In this document: positions 32,144 through 40,822 of the stretch, piece by piece
How positions within the stretch are numbered: position 1 is the stretch's first letter
How the letters are laid out: each line of letters begins with the position of its first letter
NCBI GenBank assembly: GCA_036405135.1
Contig: DASWYF010000004.1
Location: 1-46,354, forward strand
Length of the DNA stretch: 46,354 bases
Reading direction: 5' to 3'
DNA from: Verrucomicrobiia bacterium
Lineage (GTDB): Bacteria; Verrucomicrobiota; Verrucomicrobiia; Limisphaerales; JAEYXS01
Notes under the pieces: model-generated
What the model was told of the DNA's origin: nothing
The model's input: only the letters and a program-made list of their open reading frames with translations
Databases searched by the model: none
Made by a program: the position numbers and the translations under genes

Positions 32144-34723
32144 TTAATAAGTCAAAGTCAGCGCCAGCACGGCGCTGTATAAAAAGCTGTCCACTTCACC
32201 GCGATTGCTCACGGAGCCAAAACCCGGCACCGGCTCCGGGTTCGTTTTGTAAATATCCTTATAGCCACGGCCCGGAATCAACACGCCAAAGCCTGTGGAG
32301 AGAATCACATTGTCTGTCAGGAACGGACGATACTGCACACCTACGCTCAAGTCCCAACCCAGTTCGTGATCGATCTTGTCCGTGAGCAAGGCTGTCTTGA
32401 TCGTATCCATCGCCACAAACCGGATGTAATTCGCATTGCCGAACGCCTTCAACTTCGGTGTCACTTCCGCTTCCAAGCCAAGTCCTGCGATGAACACGCC
32501 GGGGTTCACAAAGTTCGCCTGTCCCTGCGTTTTGCTCGTGCGCAAGTTCGGCACCAGACTGTTGCGCTGTTTCAGGTTTACCAAGGTGCCGCCGAGATTG
32601 AAACCTTGGCGCACATAAAAGCTGAACGGACCGCCGATGAAGTTCGGATTGTCCACGATGGTATCGAAGCCATTCGCATTGCCATCATCCGCGTCATTGT
32701 CACCCGAGGCGTAGATCACCGAAGCTTTGTAGCGTAGCCAGTCGCGATCATAGGAGACTTCCAACGCGCCCATCCAAGCGGAGATGTCCGTCTGTTGTCC
32801 AGCGAGACCGTTGAACTCATCTTCACCGAAGGCGTAGTAAAGTGCGTGGGAAACATTCCAGCGACCAATATGACCATCCCCTGCCCAGCCGAGGTAATAG
32901 GCATTTACATCATGCGGGCGCACGGAACCAAGCGGAGCCGGACGCACGATGCCGCCATTGCGATCATAGTGGACGTCTGATTGGTCAAGGTTTGCGTGAA
33001 AGCTGAGTTGAGCCGTATAACCCTTGAACAAGAAATCCTGCCAATACACGTTGCCGATGACCACCTGCTGATTGCGCGCATCGAACGTGTTCAGGTCCGA
33101 GTTCGTGTCCTTCTCGCGCATGTCGAACCCGATGGCGTTATATTGGATGCGATTGTTCCATGCGTTGCCGAACAAACGAAAACCGAGATTCGTGTCATTG
33201 AATATCAGGCCGCGAAAATCGCTGATGAACGTCTGATTACCACCGCGGAACGCGATGAAATCGTAGTTATCCGTGAGGTCGGCAACGTGGATCTCAGCGA
33301 ACGCTTCTTGTAGCGCCCAGTGATCACGAGTGCGCACGGTGTTCTTTTCACCGGTCAGATTGCCACCGTTCACCACCTGGCCATTCAGGATGGCATCGAT
33401 GTCGCCGGGATTGACCACGCCACCATTGTTCGGTGGTGGCTGATTGTTCTCTGGTCCACCAGCCAAATGACCACGCGCATCAGGCGAGACCACGCCCACT
33501 TCCTTGGTATAGACGTGGTTAATGTTGAAGACCGGTTGCAGGCGCACCAGCCACTCCACGGGCTTGAATGCGGTTTCACCTTTGAACAGATCAATCGCGA
33601 ACGAGATGTTGTTTTGGATGGAGAGCTGTTCACCGCGTCCAAAAAACTCCGCAGCTCCCGGCAAGGCCGCGCTGATGCCGCTGGGCACAGGAATGCGACG
33701 TGCTTCCACTTCAGTGAGTGTGGAAGCCGTCAAATTCATGAAGATGTCCTGACCGATGATGGGCGAATCACCCTTCAGATAACTTTGCCGATAAGGATGC
33801 CAGAGATACGGGCGCTCGTTCTGGTAAGGCGTCTCGATGTCACCGCTGGTGTAGCGTCGCCATGGGGTGAAAGGAACGCGCCAACGGTTTTCTTTTACGT
33901 CCGTGTTTGGCGGTACGACTGCGTTGGGATCATGACGCAAACCATTGCTCGAGAAATGCGGATGCGTTGGCAGAACGCGCCATAGATCGCCGCGAGGCAA
34001 CTGCAGTTCTTTTGGCAATGGCTCATCGCCGTAAGGAATCGCCTTGCTTTCAATAGGCTCCAATGTCACCCGCCGGACGGACTCGCGTGGGAGCCGAAAT
34101 GCTTCGGGCAAAGGTTCCCAACCGAAGATCGTCGGTGGAATGAACGGGAGCACTTCAAACAATCTCACCGGCTCACGCGGCAAAGCCAGATTACCCGGCA
34201 AAGGTTCTTCACCGAACATCGGCGGAACGCGGGGATCATCGCGGAAATAGGGTTCTGCCGGTGGTTTGTTCACCGCGCCGGGATCGGGATTGAATTGTGT
34301 GGGCGCTTGCGGTGCGGGTGAACCGGTTTCACGGATCACCGGGCGCAAAGGACCGTCCGATGGACGCAAAGGCAATTCGAGCGGTTCGGCGGCGGGATCG
34401 GGATTGAACTTCTCCGGCGACATCGGCACACCAAAGCTCAGATCAATGCGCGGAATAAATGCCGGTCGCTCACGGTACAGCGTGGCAGCCGGGAACGGAG
34501 CCACCCAAACCGGGTCTGGTGAAAACACATCAGATGACAACGCAGGTGGCGCCACGATCAGTTCGCGATAGGGCGAAACTTTGCCGGTGAACTGGTTCGT
34601 GGCGGATTGCGTCCAAGTCGCAGAGACAGGTTTATCCGCCGCCAAGGCGCTCGAAGCCGCAATCACTCCCGCCAGCGTCACACAAACGCGCGCGTTCGAA
34701 CAAGATGAAGGGCGAAGGCTCAT
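32144..34723 (-). CDS. Predicted outer-membrane beta-barrel protein with proline-rich N terminus
   Basis: The 859-residue product (from the ATG at 34723, preceded by GGAGGG at about 10 bases) has a signal peptide ending near ALA. A proline-rich periplasmic segment of about 280 residues follows, with at least three repeats of the type EPLPxxLxLPREPVR. From about 320 onward amphipathic strands alternate with polar turns (FAEIHVADLTDNYDFIAFRG, NAWNNRIQYNAIGFDM, AYYLGWAGDGHIGRWNVSHALYYAF) to a C-terminal aromatic residue (ALTLTY), as in outer-membrane barrels. It has no heme motif. An ATG six codons upstream (34741) is an alternative start. Its place directly before the decaheme propeller gene suggests an MtrB-like sheath; this is inference, as I see no clear MtrB family signature. 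Confidence 0.8.
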   Translation of the reverse strand: MSLRPSSCSNARVCVTLAGVIAASSALAADKPVSATWTQSATNQFTGKVSPYRELIVAPPALSSDVFSPDPVWVAPFPAATLYRERPAFIPRIDLSFGVPMSPEKFNPDPAAEPLELPLRPSDGPLRPVIRETGSPAPQAPTQFNPDPGAVNKPPAEPYFRDDPRVPPMFGEEPLPGNLALPREPVRLFEVLPFIPPTIFGWEPLPEAFRLPRESVRRVTLEPIESKAIPYGDEPLPKELQLPRGDLWRVLPTHPHFSSNGLRHDPNAVVPPNTDVKENRWRVPFTPWRRYTSGDIETPYQNERPYLWHPYRQSYLKGDSPIIGQDIFMNLTASTLTEVEARRIPVPSGISAALPGAAEFFGRGEQLSIQNNISFAIDLFKGETAFKPVEWLVRLQPVFNINHVYTKEVGVVSPDARGHLAGGPENNQPPPNNGGVVNPGDIDAILNGQVVNGGNLTGEKNTVRTRDHWALQEAFAEIHVADLTDNYDFIAFRGGNQTFISDFRGLIFNDTNLGFRLFGNAWNNRIQYNAIGFDMREKDTNSDLNTFDARNQQVVIGNVYWQDFLFKGYTAQLSFHANLDQSDVHYDRNGGIVRPAPLGSVRPHDVNAYYLGWAGDGHIGRWNVSHALYYAFGEDEFNGLAGQQTDISAWMGALEVSYDRDWLRYKASVIYASGDNDADDGNANGFDTIVDNPNFIGGPFSFYVRQGFNLGGTLVNLKQRNSLVPNLRTSKTQGQANFVNPGVFIAGLGLEAEVTPKLKAFGNANYIRFVAMDTIKTALLTDKIDHELGWDLSVGVQYRPFLTDNVILSTGFGVLIPGRGYKDIYKTNPEPVPGFGSVSNRGEVDSFLYSAVLALTLTY

Positions 34724-34742
34724 GCGAGGCACTCCCTCCAAC

Positions 34743-34902
34743 GATGGTAGGGCCCGTCTGTCCTCAGCGGGCCGCCGCCGAAGCCATGAATGTAACGATT
34801 TTGTAAAGCGACTAGCTGACGACCGAAAACAGTCTCAAGCAATTCCTCAGTCGTATTTGCGTTCGTACCACGGCCCGCTGAGGACAGACGGGCCCTACCA
34901 TC
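34743..34902. mobile_element. 160-bp MITE-like element with perfect 32-bp terminal inverted repeats
   Basis: The left arm is 34743-34774 and the right arm 34871-34902. They are perfect reverse complements over 32 bases, each containing GGTAGGGCCCGTCTG and CCTCAGCGGGCC. The 96-bp interior has no credible gene. I could not identify target-site duplications. It lies between the start of the beta-barrel gene and the promoter of the divergent GlcG/HbpS-type gene. Confidence 0.85.
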
Positions 34903-34938
34903 AATGGCGATTTTAGGTGTATAAATTTTCCAGCACAC

Positions 34939-34967
34939 TTGCCGAATCTGCGAGTGGCAATTATTAT
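34939..34967 (+). promoter_or_regulatory. Sigma-70-like promoter for the GlcG/HbpS-type gene
   Basis: TTGCCG (34939-34944) and TATTAT (34962-34967) are separated by exactly 17 bp. Transcription would start near 34974, about 16 bases before the ATG at 34990. Confidence 0.4.
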
Positions 34968-34989
34968 GCTCTCGCCATACGGCACTCTC

Positions 34990-36579
34990 ATGTTTCGAAA
35001 ATTGCTCTTCCCAACAATATGCGGCTGCCTGGCGTTCGCGTTCACCAGCCAGGCCGCGATGACCGTGGGACAAGTGCAAACGGTGCTCGCGCAAGCCGTG
35101 ACGCGCGCGGCGCAAGTCTCGCCGAACAGTGTGATCGCCGTGACCGATCGTGAAGGCTACGTGCTCGGCGTGTGGAGTGTGAACGGCACCACGCCTACCA
35201 CGGCGGCGTTCACGAATCTTGTCGCTAATGCCATCGCAAAGGCGGGCACGGCGGCTTTTCTCAGCAGTGACCAGCACGCCTTCACCACGCGCACGGCAGG
35301 TTTCATCGTGCAGCAAAATTTCCCACCCGGTGTTTTGAACCGTCCACCCGGTCCACTGGTGGGAGTGAACTTTTCCAACCTGCCCTTCTCGGACATCAAC
35401 CGTTTCAAAGATCCCGGAACCTTTGTGCCGGGTCCTCCCAGCGGCACGAATGGTGCCGTAGTACCCACGCCCGTCACGGGTGGTCTTGCGGGCACAGCGG
35501 GTGGCGTTCCATTGTATGCCGGTGGCTTGCTGATCGGCGGCGTCGGTGTAGCCGGTGATGGCGATGGCCCCACGGACATCACACCGCAAACGGTCCTCGC
35601 TGCGGATGTAGATGAAGATGTCGCGCTGGCCGGTCAGGTCGGTTTCGCACCCGCCAGCGAGATCCGTGGCTCGGGCGTGTTCATCGATGGAATCCGCATT
35701 CCTTACGTAGAATCCAGCACTAGCCTTGGGACGATCACTCCACTCGGAGGCATTGGGGTGAACTTCGCCGCTTACCCCGTCGTTGCCAGTCCGGCACTGG
35801 TTTTCCCCACGGCCAGCTTGGGAGGAACGACTGGTGAATTGCGCAACCCCATCATCGCTGATCCGTCCGCAGTCGCTCTGCCGAGTGGCGAAGCCCGGCT
35901 CACCGCTCCCGAAGTCACGGCCATTTTGGTCGCTGCCGCAGAGAAAGCCCGCACCACCCGCGCGGGCATCCGTTTGCCACGGGGCAGCCAGATGCAGTGC
36001 TTCATCTCCGTGGTGAACAATCCTAACTCGCCCGGCCAGCCGCCTGTGGTGCTCGGCAGTTACGGCACCTCGCCCGATGCCACGCGGTTCAGTTGGGATG
36101 TCTCGGTGCAGAAGGCCCGCACAGCGCTCTTCTTCTCCAGCGGCACGCGTGCTTACTCCACGCGCACGGTCGGTTTCATGGCACAAAGGCATTATCCGCC
36201 GGGCATCGATGGTACGACTGAAGGCATCTTTCGTTCTTTGCAGGAACGCTTCTCCCTCTTCCCGCAAAACGTCACCAATCCCCTGAATGGCGCAGTGGTC
36301 ACCACCGATGCAGGCACTACACCCGGCGAACCCAACGGCAATCTGCCTAATGGCATCACGATCTTCGCGGGCGGTGTACCGCTCTATCGCAATGGCGTCT
36401 TGATCGGCGCCATCGGTGTGAGCGGTGATGGTATTGACCAAGACGATCTCGTAGCTGCTGCCGGTGCCGCTGCCCTTAATGGAATTTTTCTGCCGCCCGA
36501 GGCCATTCGCGCCGATCGCACGATTCATCGCGGGGCGCGATTGCCCTTTGTGAAATTCCCCCGCAACCCCGCGCTCTGA
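34990..36579 (+). CDS. Duplicated GlcG/HbpS-type (heme-binding family) exported protein
   Basis: The 529-residue product starts with a signal peptide (MFRKLLFPTICGCLAFAF, cleaved after SQA). It carries two GlcG/HbpS-like units. Unit 1 (about 25-195) has MTVGQVQTVLAQAVTRAAQ, VIAVTDREGYVLGVW, KAGTAAFLSSDQHAFTTRT and GGVPLYAGGLLIGGVGVAGDG. Unit 2 (about 300-515) repeats these as LTAPEVTAILVAAAEKAR, QKARTALFFSSGTRAYSTRT and GGVPLYRNGVLIGAIGVSGDG. HbpS members bind heme or cobalamin, so it could buffer heme for the neighbouring cytochromes, though GlcG functions vary. An upstream in-frame ATG (34966) overlaps the predicted -10 box and is less likely. It is the only plus-strand gene inside the cytochrome region. 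Confidence 0.85.
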   Translation: MFRKLLFPTICGCLAFAFTSQAAMTVGQVQTVLAQAVTRAAQVSPNSVIAVTDREGYVLGVWSVNGTTPTTAAFTNLVANAIAKAGTAAFLSSDQHAFTTRTAGFIVQQNFPPGVLNRPPGPLVGVNFSNLPFSDINRFKDPGTFVPGPPSGTNGAVVPTPVTGGLAGTAGGVPLYAGGLLIGGVGVAGDGDGPTDITPQTVLAADVDEDVALAGQVGFAPASEIRGSGVFIDGIRIPYVESSTSLGTITPLGGIGVNFAAYPVVASPALVFPTASLGGTTGELRNPIIADPSAVALPSGEARLTAPEVTAILVAAAEKARTTRAGIRLPRGSQMQCFISVVNNPNSPGQPPVVLGSYGTSPDATRFSWDVSVQKARTALFFSSGTRAYSTRTVGFMAQRHYPPGIDGTTEGIFRSLQERFSLFPQNVTNPLNGAVVTTDAGTTPGEPNGNLPNGITIFAGGVPLYRNGVLIGAIGVSGDGIDQDDLVAAAGAAALNGIFLPPEAIRADRTIHRGARLPFVKFPRNPAL

Positions 36580-36602
36580 TCTCCGCTGATGTTCGGCGCG
36601 GT

Positions 36603-38264
36603 TCATGGTTTCGCCGGGAAATTATGATAGCCGTGGCAGGTGACGCACGAGTTCGGCACGCCGCCTTTCGGACTATGGCAGGAGATGCAGTTGTCCTTGC
36701 GGGGCAGCAAAATATCTGACGTCAAACGGCTGCTCTGTGCTGGATGGCACTCTGTGCAGGCCATGTGCGCGTGCGGTTGATGATTGAACCGCGCATGCGT
36801 CATCCACCGGTCCGGAATGATGGGCTTCTGCATCATCGGCAAACCTGCTTCTGTCACGCTCGCCGTGTGGCAATACACGCAGCCGACGAAATGACCGCGT
36901 TGAGTTGTCGTCGCACCACCGGCCACATTATTACGGTCCCCTGTCAACAATACGGACTTCTCCAACTCTTCACCAGTCGGGAATAATTGGCGTAATGCCT
37001 TCAACTGCTCTTGGGAGAAATTGTTTTGGTCTTCCGTGCGCGTCATGCCTTTGCGGGCAGCCAAGTCAGCATATTGACGGGGCAGACTGCGCAGGAAAGC
37101 ACGCACGCTCTCGGTATCTCCGTGTGGTAATTGAAGCTGTGGATTTTTCGGATCGAACTGGAGCGAATGGCAGCTCTGGCAATGCTGTTCAAAGTTGATA
37201 GGTGCAAATCGCATGCCCGAAGCATCCGGCTGATGGCAGCTGGCACAATCCAGATTGCGGCCGTTCAGCCTGGGTATATCCGTACCGAAATGCGCGGCAT
37301 GATTGAAGCGCAATGAATTCGGGTCCTTCACCTTTTCCCGATGGATCTGAAACTCAGGATGATCCTTATGAAAATTACGGATGACCTGCGTGTAACCTTC
37401 CGGCGGACGTGGCGTGACGAAATTGGCCAGCAAACCTTGCTGATGGAATTTAAAGCGATCGGGCGGCAGATTCTTTCCCAGTTCACTCGCGGCCAGCATA
37501 TCCTTGGCATCCCCGTGACAGGCGATGCAATGCGTATCCGCCGGGGGCGAGATACGCCCCTGACCACGATGCTCCACATGACAGGCGGAGCAGGAATAAT
37601 CATGAGTCAGGTTCGGCTGGTGGAAGGTATGTTCGCGATGGCAGGTAGCACATGAGGCATCCACCTTGGTGAGCGACCGGTGGTCAAAGGTGACGGCATC
37701 CACCACATTCCAGGGTGATGGCGAAGCCTTGAAGGCGTGTTGCAACCAGCCTGGATTGTCGTTGCGCGCGGCTCCGTGACAGCCGGCACAACCGTTCTCG
37801 TTTTTGCCGAAATGTTCCCGCTCCATCCGCTTGAACGCCTCGCTCTGATGCGCGGTGGAGAGCTTGCCGGGGGAAAGGAATTTCCACCGCAATTTCGAAC
37901 TCGTCCCCAGAACCAGCAAGATGCCAAAGCAGAACGTCACCGTCAGCCAGCAGAGCAAGGCACGCTTGGCACGCAGACTCCGCTTGGGCTCGCATTTGGG
38001 AATGGGGCGGCAGCATTTGCCATCCGGTGTGGGACCATGCTCACAAGGTCCGCCATGTTCAGATGGACGGGAACAACGCCAACGCCCTTTTTCCTCGCCC
38101 TCTTTGCGTTCCAAAACGGGACGGCATTCAAAGGTGGCACGGCATTCGCCCTTAGCGGACGGACCGACGCGGCACGCCCAGCCATCACACGTCCAGCCGC
38201 ACTCCCATTTCTGGTTGGGGCGAACGTAGTTCTTATTGTCCTGGTTGGAATTTCCGCGATCCAT
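36603..38264 (-). CDS. Membrane-anchored decaheme c-type cytochrome with Cys-rich N-terminal module
   Basis: The 553-residue protein has one transmembrane helix at about 102-120 and ten CxxCH motifs after it, the first at 159-163. In order they are CAGCH, CATCH, CSACH, CIACH, CASCH, CQSCH, CVYCH, CTECH, CISCH and CVTCH, so the heme domain should be periplasmic. The 90 residues before the helix contain ten cysteines in two similar units (ACRVGPSAKGECRATFEC and PCEHGPTPDGKCCRPIPKC). These would sit in the cytoplasm and could bind metal or an Fe-S cluster; I do not recognise the module with certainty. The gene is last in a tight four-gene minus-strand run, 3 bp after the cytochrome b-like gene. 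Confidence 0.92.
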   Translation of the reverse strand: MDRGNSNQDNKNYVRPNQKWECGWTCDGWACRVGPSAKGECRATFECRPVLERKEGEEKGRWRCSRPSEHGGPCEHGPTPDGKCCRPIPKCEPKRSLRAKRALLCWLTVTFCFGILLVLGTSSKLRWKFLSPGKLSTAHQSEAFKRMEREHFGKNENGCAGCHGAARNDNPGWLQHAFKASPSPWNVVDAVTFDHRSLTKVDASCATCHREHTFHQPNLTHDYSCSACHVEHRGQGRISPPADTHCIACHGDAKDMLAASELGKNLPPDRFKFHQQGLLANFVTPRPPEGYTQVIRNFHKDHPEFQIHREKVKDPNSLRFNHAAHFGTDIPRLNGRNLDCASCHQPDASGMRFAPINFEQHCQSCHSLQFDPKNPQLQLPHGDTESVRAFLRSLPRQYADLAARKGMTRTEDQNNFSQEQLKALRQLFPTGEELEKSVLLTGDRNNVAGGATTTQRGHFVGCVYCHTASVTEAGLPMMQKPIIPDRWMTHARFNHQPHAHMACTECHPAQSSRLTSDILLPRKDNCISCHSPKGGVPNSCVTCHGYHNFPAKP

Positions 38265-38267
38265 CTT

Positions 38268-39104
38268 TTATCCCGCCGCGCTGCTAAAGGCATACACCAA
38301 TGCGACGTGTAAGGCCGAAAACACGAGCAATCCGTAGGTCAAAGGAATGTGGATGAACAACCAAAGCTTGAGCGCGAGCTGCAAGCTGTAGTGATGATCC
38401 AAACGATGCTTGGCGTGCAAAAGCTGGATGATCTGCTCCATCTCTGCCCGACCGTTTTCCCCCAAGAAACGGTTTAACTCCACAGTGTGCCGTAAGAGAC
38501 GGCTGAACTTGATATCCGAGCCAGCCAGATGCTCCAATAGATAACGCGGGCGGGTAAAAAAAGCGTCCAGTTCCGCAGTGTAGAAATCAGCAATGGTCGT
38601 CGCCTTTGTTTTCCCCACCGAGTCTACTGCGATTTTCCGCGCCTTTTCTTGCAAGGCGCGACGCTCAAAAGGTATCCGTTCGAAAATCACTTCCTGCCCG
38701 GTGCTGGTCAGCCGCTTGGGCAAGACCCGGCTCAACCACAACCCGCCAATGCCGCTCAACGTCACCAGCACGAACAGCAACGCCAGCCATGATTCAAAGA
38801 CACCTGTGGGCAGGCGAAAACGCAGATGCACACCGAAGACCAGAGCGGCCAGCAATCCCGCATAGATGTGTATCTGCAGCCATGTCTCCGAACTGGCCAT
38901 GGGCAGGAACGGCAATTTTTTACGACCGTTATACGCTGTGAGCAGCACCATCAGGAGCAACAATACCCAGCCGGAAACAAAGGTGATGCGCGGGAAACGG
39001 AATCCAAAAAAGTGATAGAAGAGCAACAACGCGATACCTGCGATGAGCAGGACCAGCGTGTTTGTCTGACGTCGCTTGATGAAACTGGTTACCGCCTTAG
39101 CCAT
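38268..39104 (-). CDS. Bis-His cytochrome b-like integral membrane protein
   Basis: The 278-residue protein has about five hydrophobic segments: residues 16-34, 42-57, 76-94, 104-124 and 247-273. Two helices each carry a histidine pair 14 residues apart: H79 and H93 (IHIYAGLLAALVFGVH) and H252 and H266 (FIHIPLTYGLLVFSALH). This is the classic spacing for two b-hemes in a four-helix bundle. A soluble loop of about 115 residues (130-245) lies between them. I could not place it in a named family. It overlaps the upstream ferredoxin gene by 16 bp and precedes the decaheme gene by 3 bp, which suggests a membrane electron-transfer subunit linking the cytoplasmic Fe-S proteins to periplasmic hemes. 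Confidence 0.82.
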   Translation of the reverse strand: MAKAVTSFIKRRQTNTLVLLIAGIALLLFYHFFGFRFPRITFVSGWVLLLLMVLLTAYNGRKKLPFLPMASSETWLQIHIYAGLLAALVFGVHLRFRLPTGVFESWLALLFVLVTLSGIGGLWLSRVLPKRLTSTGQEVIFERIPFERRALQEKARKIAVDSVGKTKATTIADFYTAELDAFFTRPRYLLEHLAGSDIKFSRLLRHTVELNRFLGENGRAEMEQIIQLLHAKHRLDHHYSLQLALKLWLFIHIPLTYGLLVFSALHVALVYAFSSAAG

Positions 39105-40822
39105 TTGGCAAAAAGATCAAGGTCGTTCATGTTCATGCGGCGCAATGCCCCGTGAGGACAGGCGCGTTCACAGGCCGGGCCGGTCAACTGCTCGGAACAG
39201 AGGTCGCATTTGGTCGCTTTCAAGATCGGCTTCAATTCCTGATCCACCATGAAAGCGCCGGATTCATCGCGTATCTCCACCATGCGGATGGCTTCATAGG
39301 GGCAGTTATTCGCACAGGCATTGCAACCGATGCAGGTCGCCTGGTTGATGACCACTTCACCACCAATGTTCGTCCGGTGAATCGCTCCAGTGGGGCAGCC
39401 GATCATGCAGACCGGGTCCGCGCAGTGCATGCAGGCATTGGCCACCATCACATTGCCGCTAATCGGTCCATGGCGCAGAAACCGCGGATTGTTATCATGG
39501 GTGGCAGCACAGGCACGGACGCAATCATCGCAACGCGTGCAGCGATCCATCTCGATGACCATGGTGGCCGTGCCATTGAAATAACGGTTCTCCGTGAGGA
39601 ATTCCATCAGCTCAGCACCCAGCTTGGCGCCGGCATCCGATGCTTTCACCGTCTCGCGCTGCCCGATCAATTCTTCCGCTTGATAAACCGGCGGCAGCTC
39701 CTCCTGCGGCACGCTGGGCAGAACCACCTTCTCCATCACGATGGTCGGTATGACGATAAGATGGGCGTAACCGATCACGCGCAGGCTGTGTTGCAAGGTG
39801 ACCGGGTTTTCCTTGTTCCGCCAATTGTGCGCGATCTCACGCAAACCGTATTCACGACCGGCACCAAGATAATTCACTGTGCGATGACCGCTGCCGTAAC
39901 GCTGGCTAAGCCGGGCAAAACCCGCACGCACCAGCACCACACCATTCGGATAATCACCTTCCTGCGCCACCACCGGCTCTTTCTCAGGTGACAAGGCGCC
40001 TGATTGCGCCATGCGCTTGTAATCACCGCTCCACTCATATTCGCCGTAGGTGGCGAATTGGGTTTGCGCGATGACTTCTTGCAGTCGCTCGTCCGGCAAC
40101 TGCCGGAAGATCGGCATTTCCCGCAAGTGCGCCGCCAAGGTGCGTTCGCGATAATTCTTCTCGATATGCTCGCGCAACGCGCTGTCGAAACGCATCAAGT
40201 CACGCAAGCCTTGCCAGCGTATCTCCAGCAATTCCGTGCCATCGTGTTCGGCAAAAACGGAACTCGTGCGCGGCATGCGGCTCAGGGCGGCGATCTCACC
40301 AAAAATATCTCCAGCCAGTAAAGATGCGGTGCGATGCTCGTCCAGAATAGCGGGGACATCTTGCAAAAAGATGCGTACCTGCTGATCACGGCCCGTGCGG
40401 GCTCCCACACGATGATCGCGTGCCAGCTGGGCTTTGCGCCGCACCTCCGGATCGCGCGGGTTTTGCCAAAGTTGAGCCAAGGCATCCCACCAGCTTTTCC
40501 GCTCCTCAGTCCGGCGGCCCAAAATCTCAGCGGGCAGATCGGGTGAGATGACCACTTTTAAAGAGCGCTTAAGAACGAGAAACGCCGACGTGCCGTAATC
40601 ACCTTCACGCACGACGATCTCACCGCGGGAAAACCGCCGGATGCGACAATCGTTCTTCAAGATCTGACGCAATGGCACCCGGCGCGGAAAGGCTTCCGGG
40701 TTCATGCGATTGAAAGGTGCCACGGCCAGCAGCCGGTCGACATCCTCGTTGGTGATATCGGGATCGAACGCAGCGTCCCAACGCTGCGGCCGGTCTACGA
40801 CGAAATGGGAGGTATCAAGCAT
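39089..40822 (-). CDS. Two cyclic-nucleotide-binding folds fused to a multi-[4Fe-4S] ferredoxin
   Basis: The 577-residue cytoplasmic protein has a cNMP-binding-like fold at about 55-230 (RRFSRGEIVVREGDYGTSAFLVLKRS, GDIFGEIAALSRMPRTSSVFA) with an insertion. A second, more degenerate one lies at about 235-380 (EGDYPNGVVLVRAGFARL). From C428 a ferredoxin domain of the DMSO-reductase-B/HybA type follows: CTRCDDCVRAC, CMHCADPVCMIGC, CIGCNACANNC and CDLCSEQLTGPACERAC. Four cysteine groups imply up to four [4Fe-4S] clusters. The first fold has the typical GE and RTSS positions of the phosphate-binding cassette, so real nucleotide binding is plausible. It begins with a TGATG overlap with the upstream reductase, indicating translational coupling. 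Confidence 0.92.
   Translation of the reverse strand: MLDTSHFVVDRPQRWDAAFDPDITNEDVDRLLAVAPFNRMNPEAFPRRVPLRQILKNDCRIRRFSRGEIVVREGDYGTSAFLVLKRSLKVVISPDLPAEILGRRTEERKSWWDALAQLWQNPRDPEVRRKAQLARDHRVGARTGRDQQVRIFLQDVPAILDEHRTASLLAGDIFGEIAALSRMPRTSSVFAEHDGTELLEIRWQGLRDLMRFDSALREHIEKNYRERTLAAHLREMPIFRQLPDERLQEVIAQTQFATYGEYEWSGDYKRMAQSGALSPEKEPVVAQEGDYPNGVVLVRAGFARLSQRYGSGHRTVNYLGAGREYGLREIAHNWRNKENPVTLQHSLRVIGYAHLIVIPTIVMEKVVLPSVPQEELPPVYQAEELIGQRETVKASDAGAKLGAELMEFLTENRYFNGTATMVIEMDRCTRCDDCVRACAATHDNNPRFLRHGPISGNVMVANACMHCADPVCMIGCPTGAIHRTNIGGEVVINQATCIGCNACANNCPYEAIRMVEIRDESGAFMVDQELKPILKATKCDLCSEQLTGPACERACPHGALRRMNMNDLDLFAKWLRR

Noticed and set aside
34720..36606. 628-residue minus-strand frame
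   Set aside because: It is antisense to the GlcG/HbpS-type gene and runs through the inverted-repeat element; composition is biased and no domain is visible.
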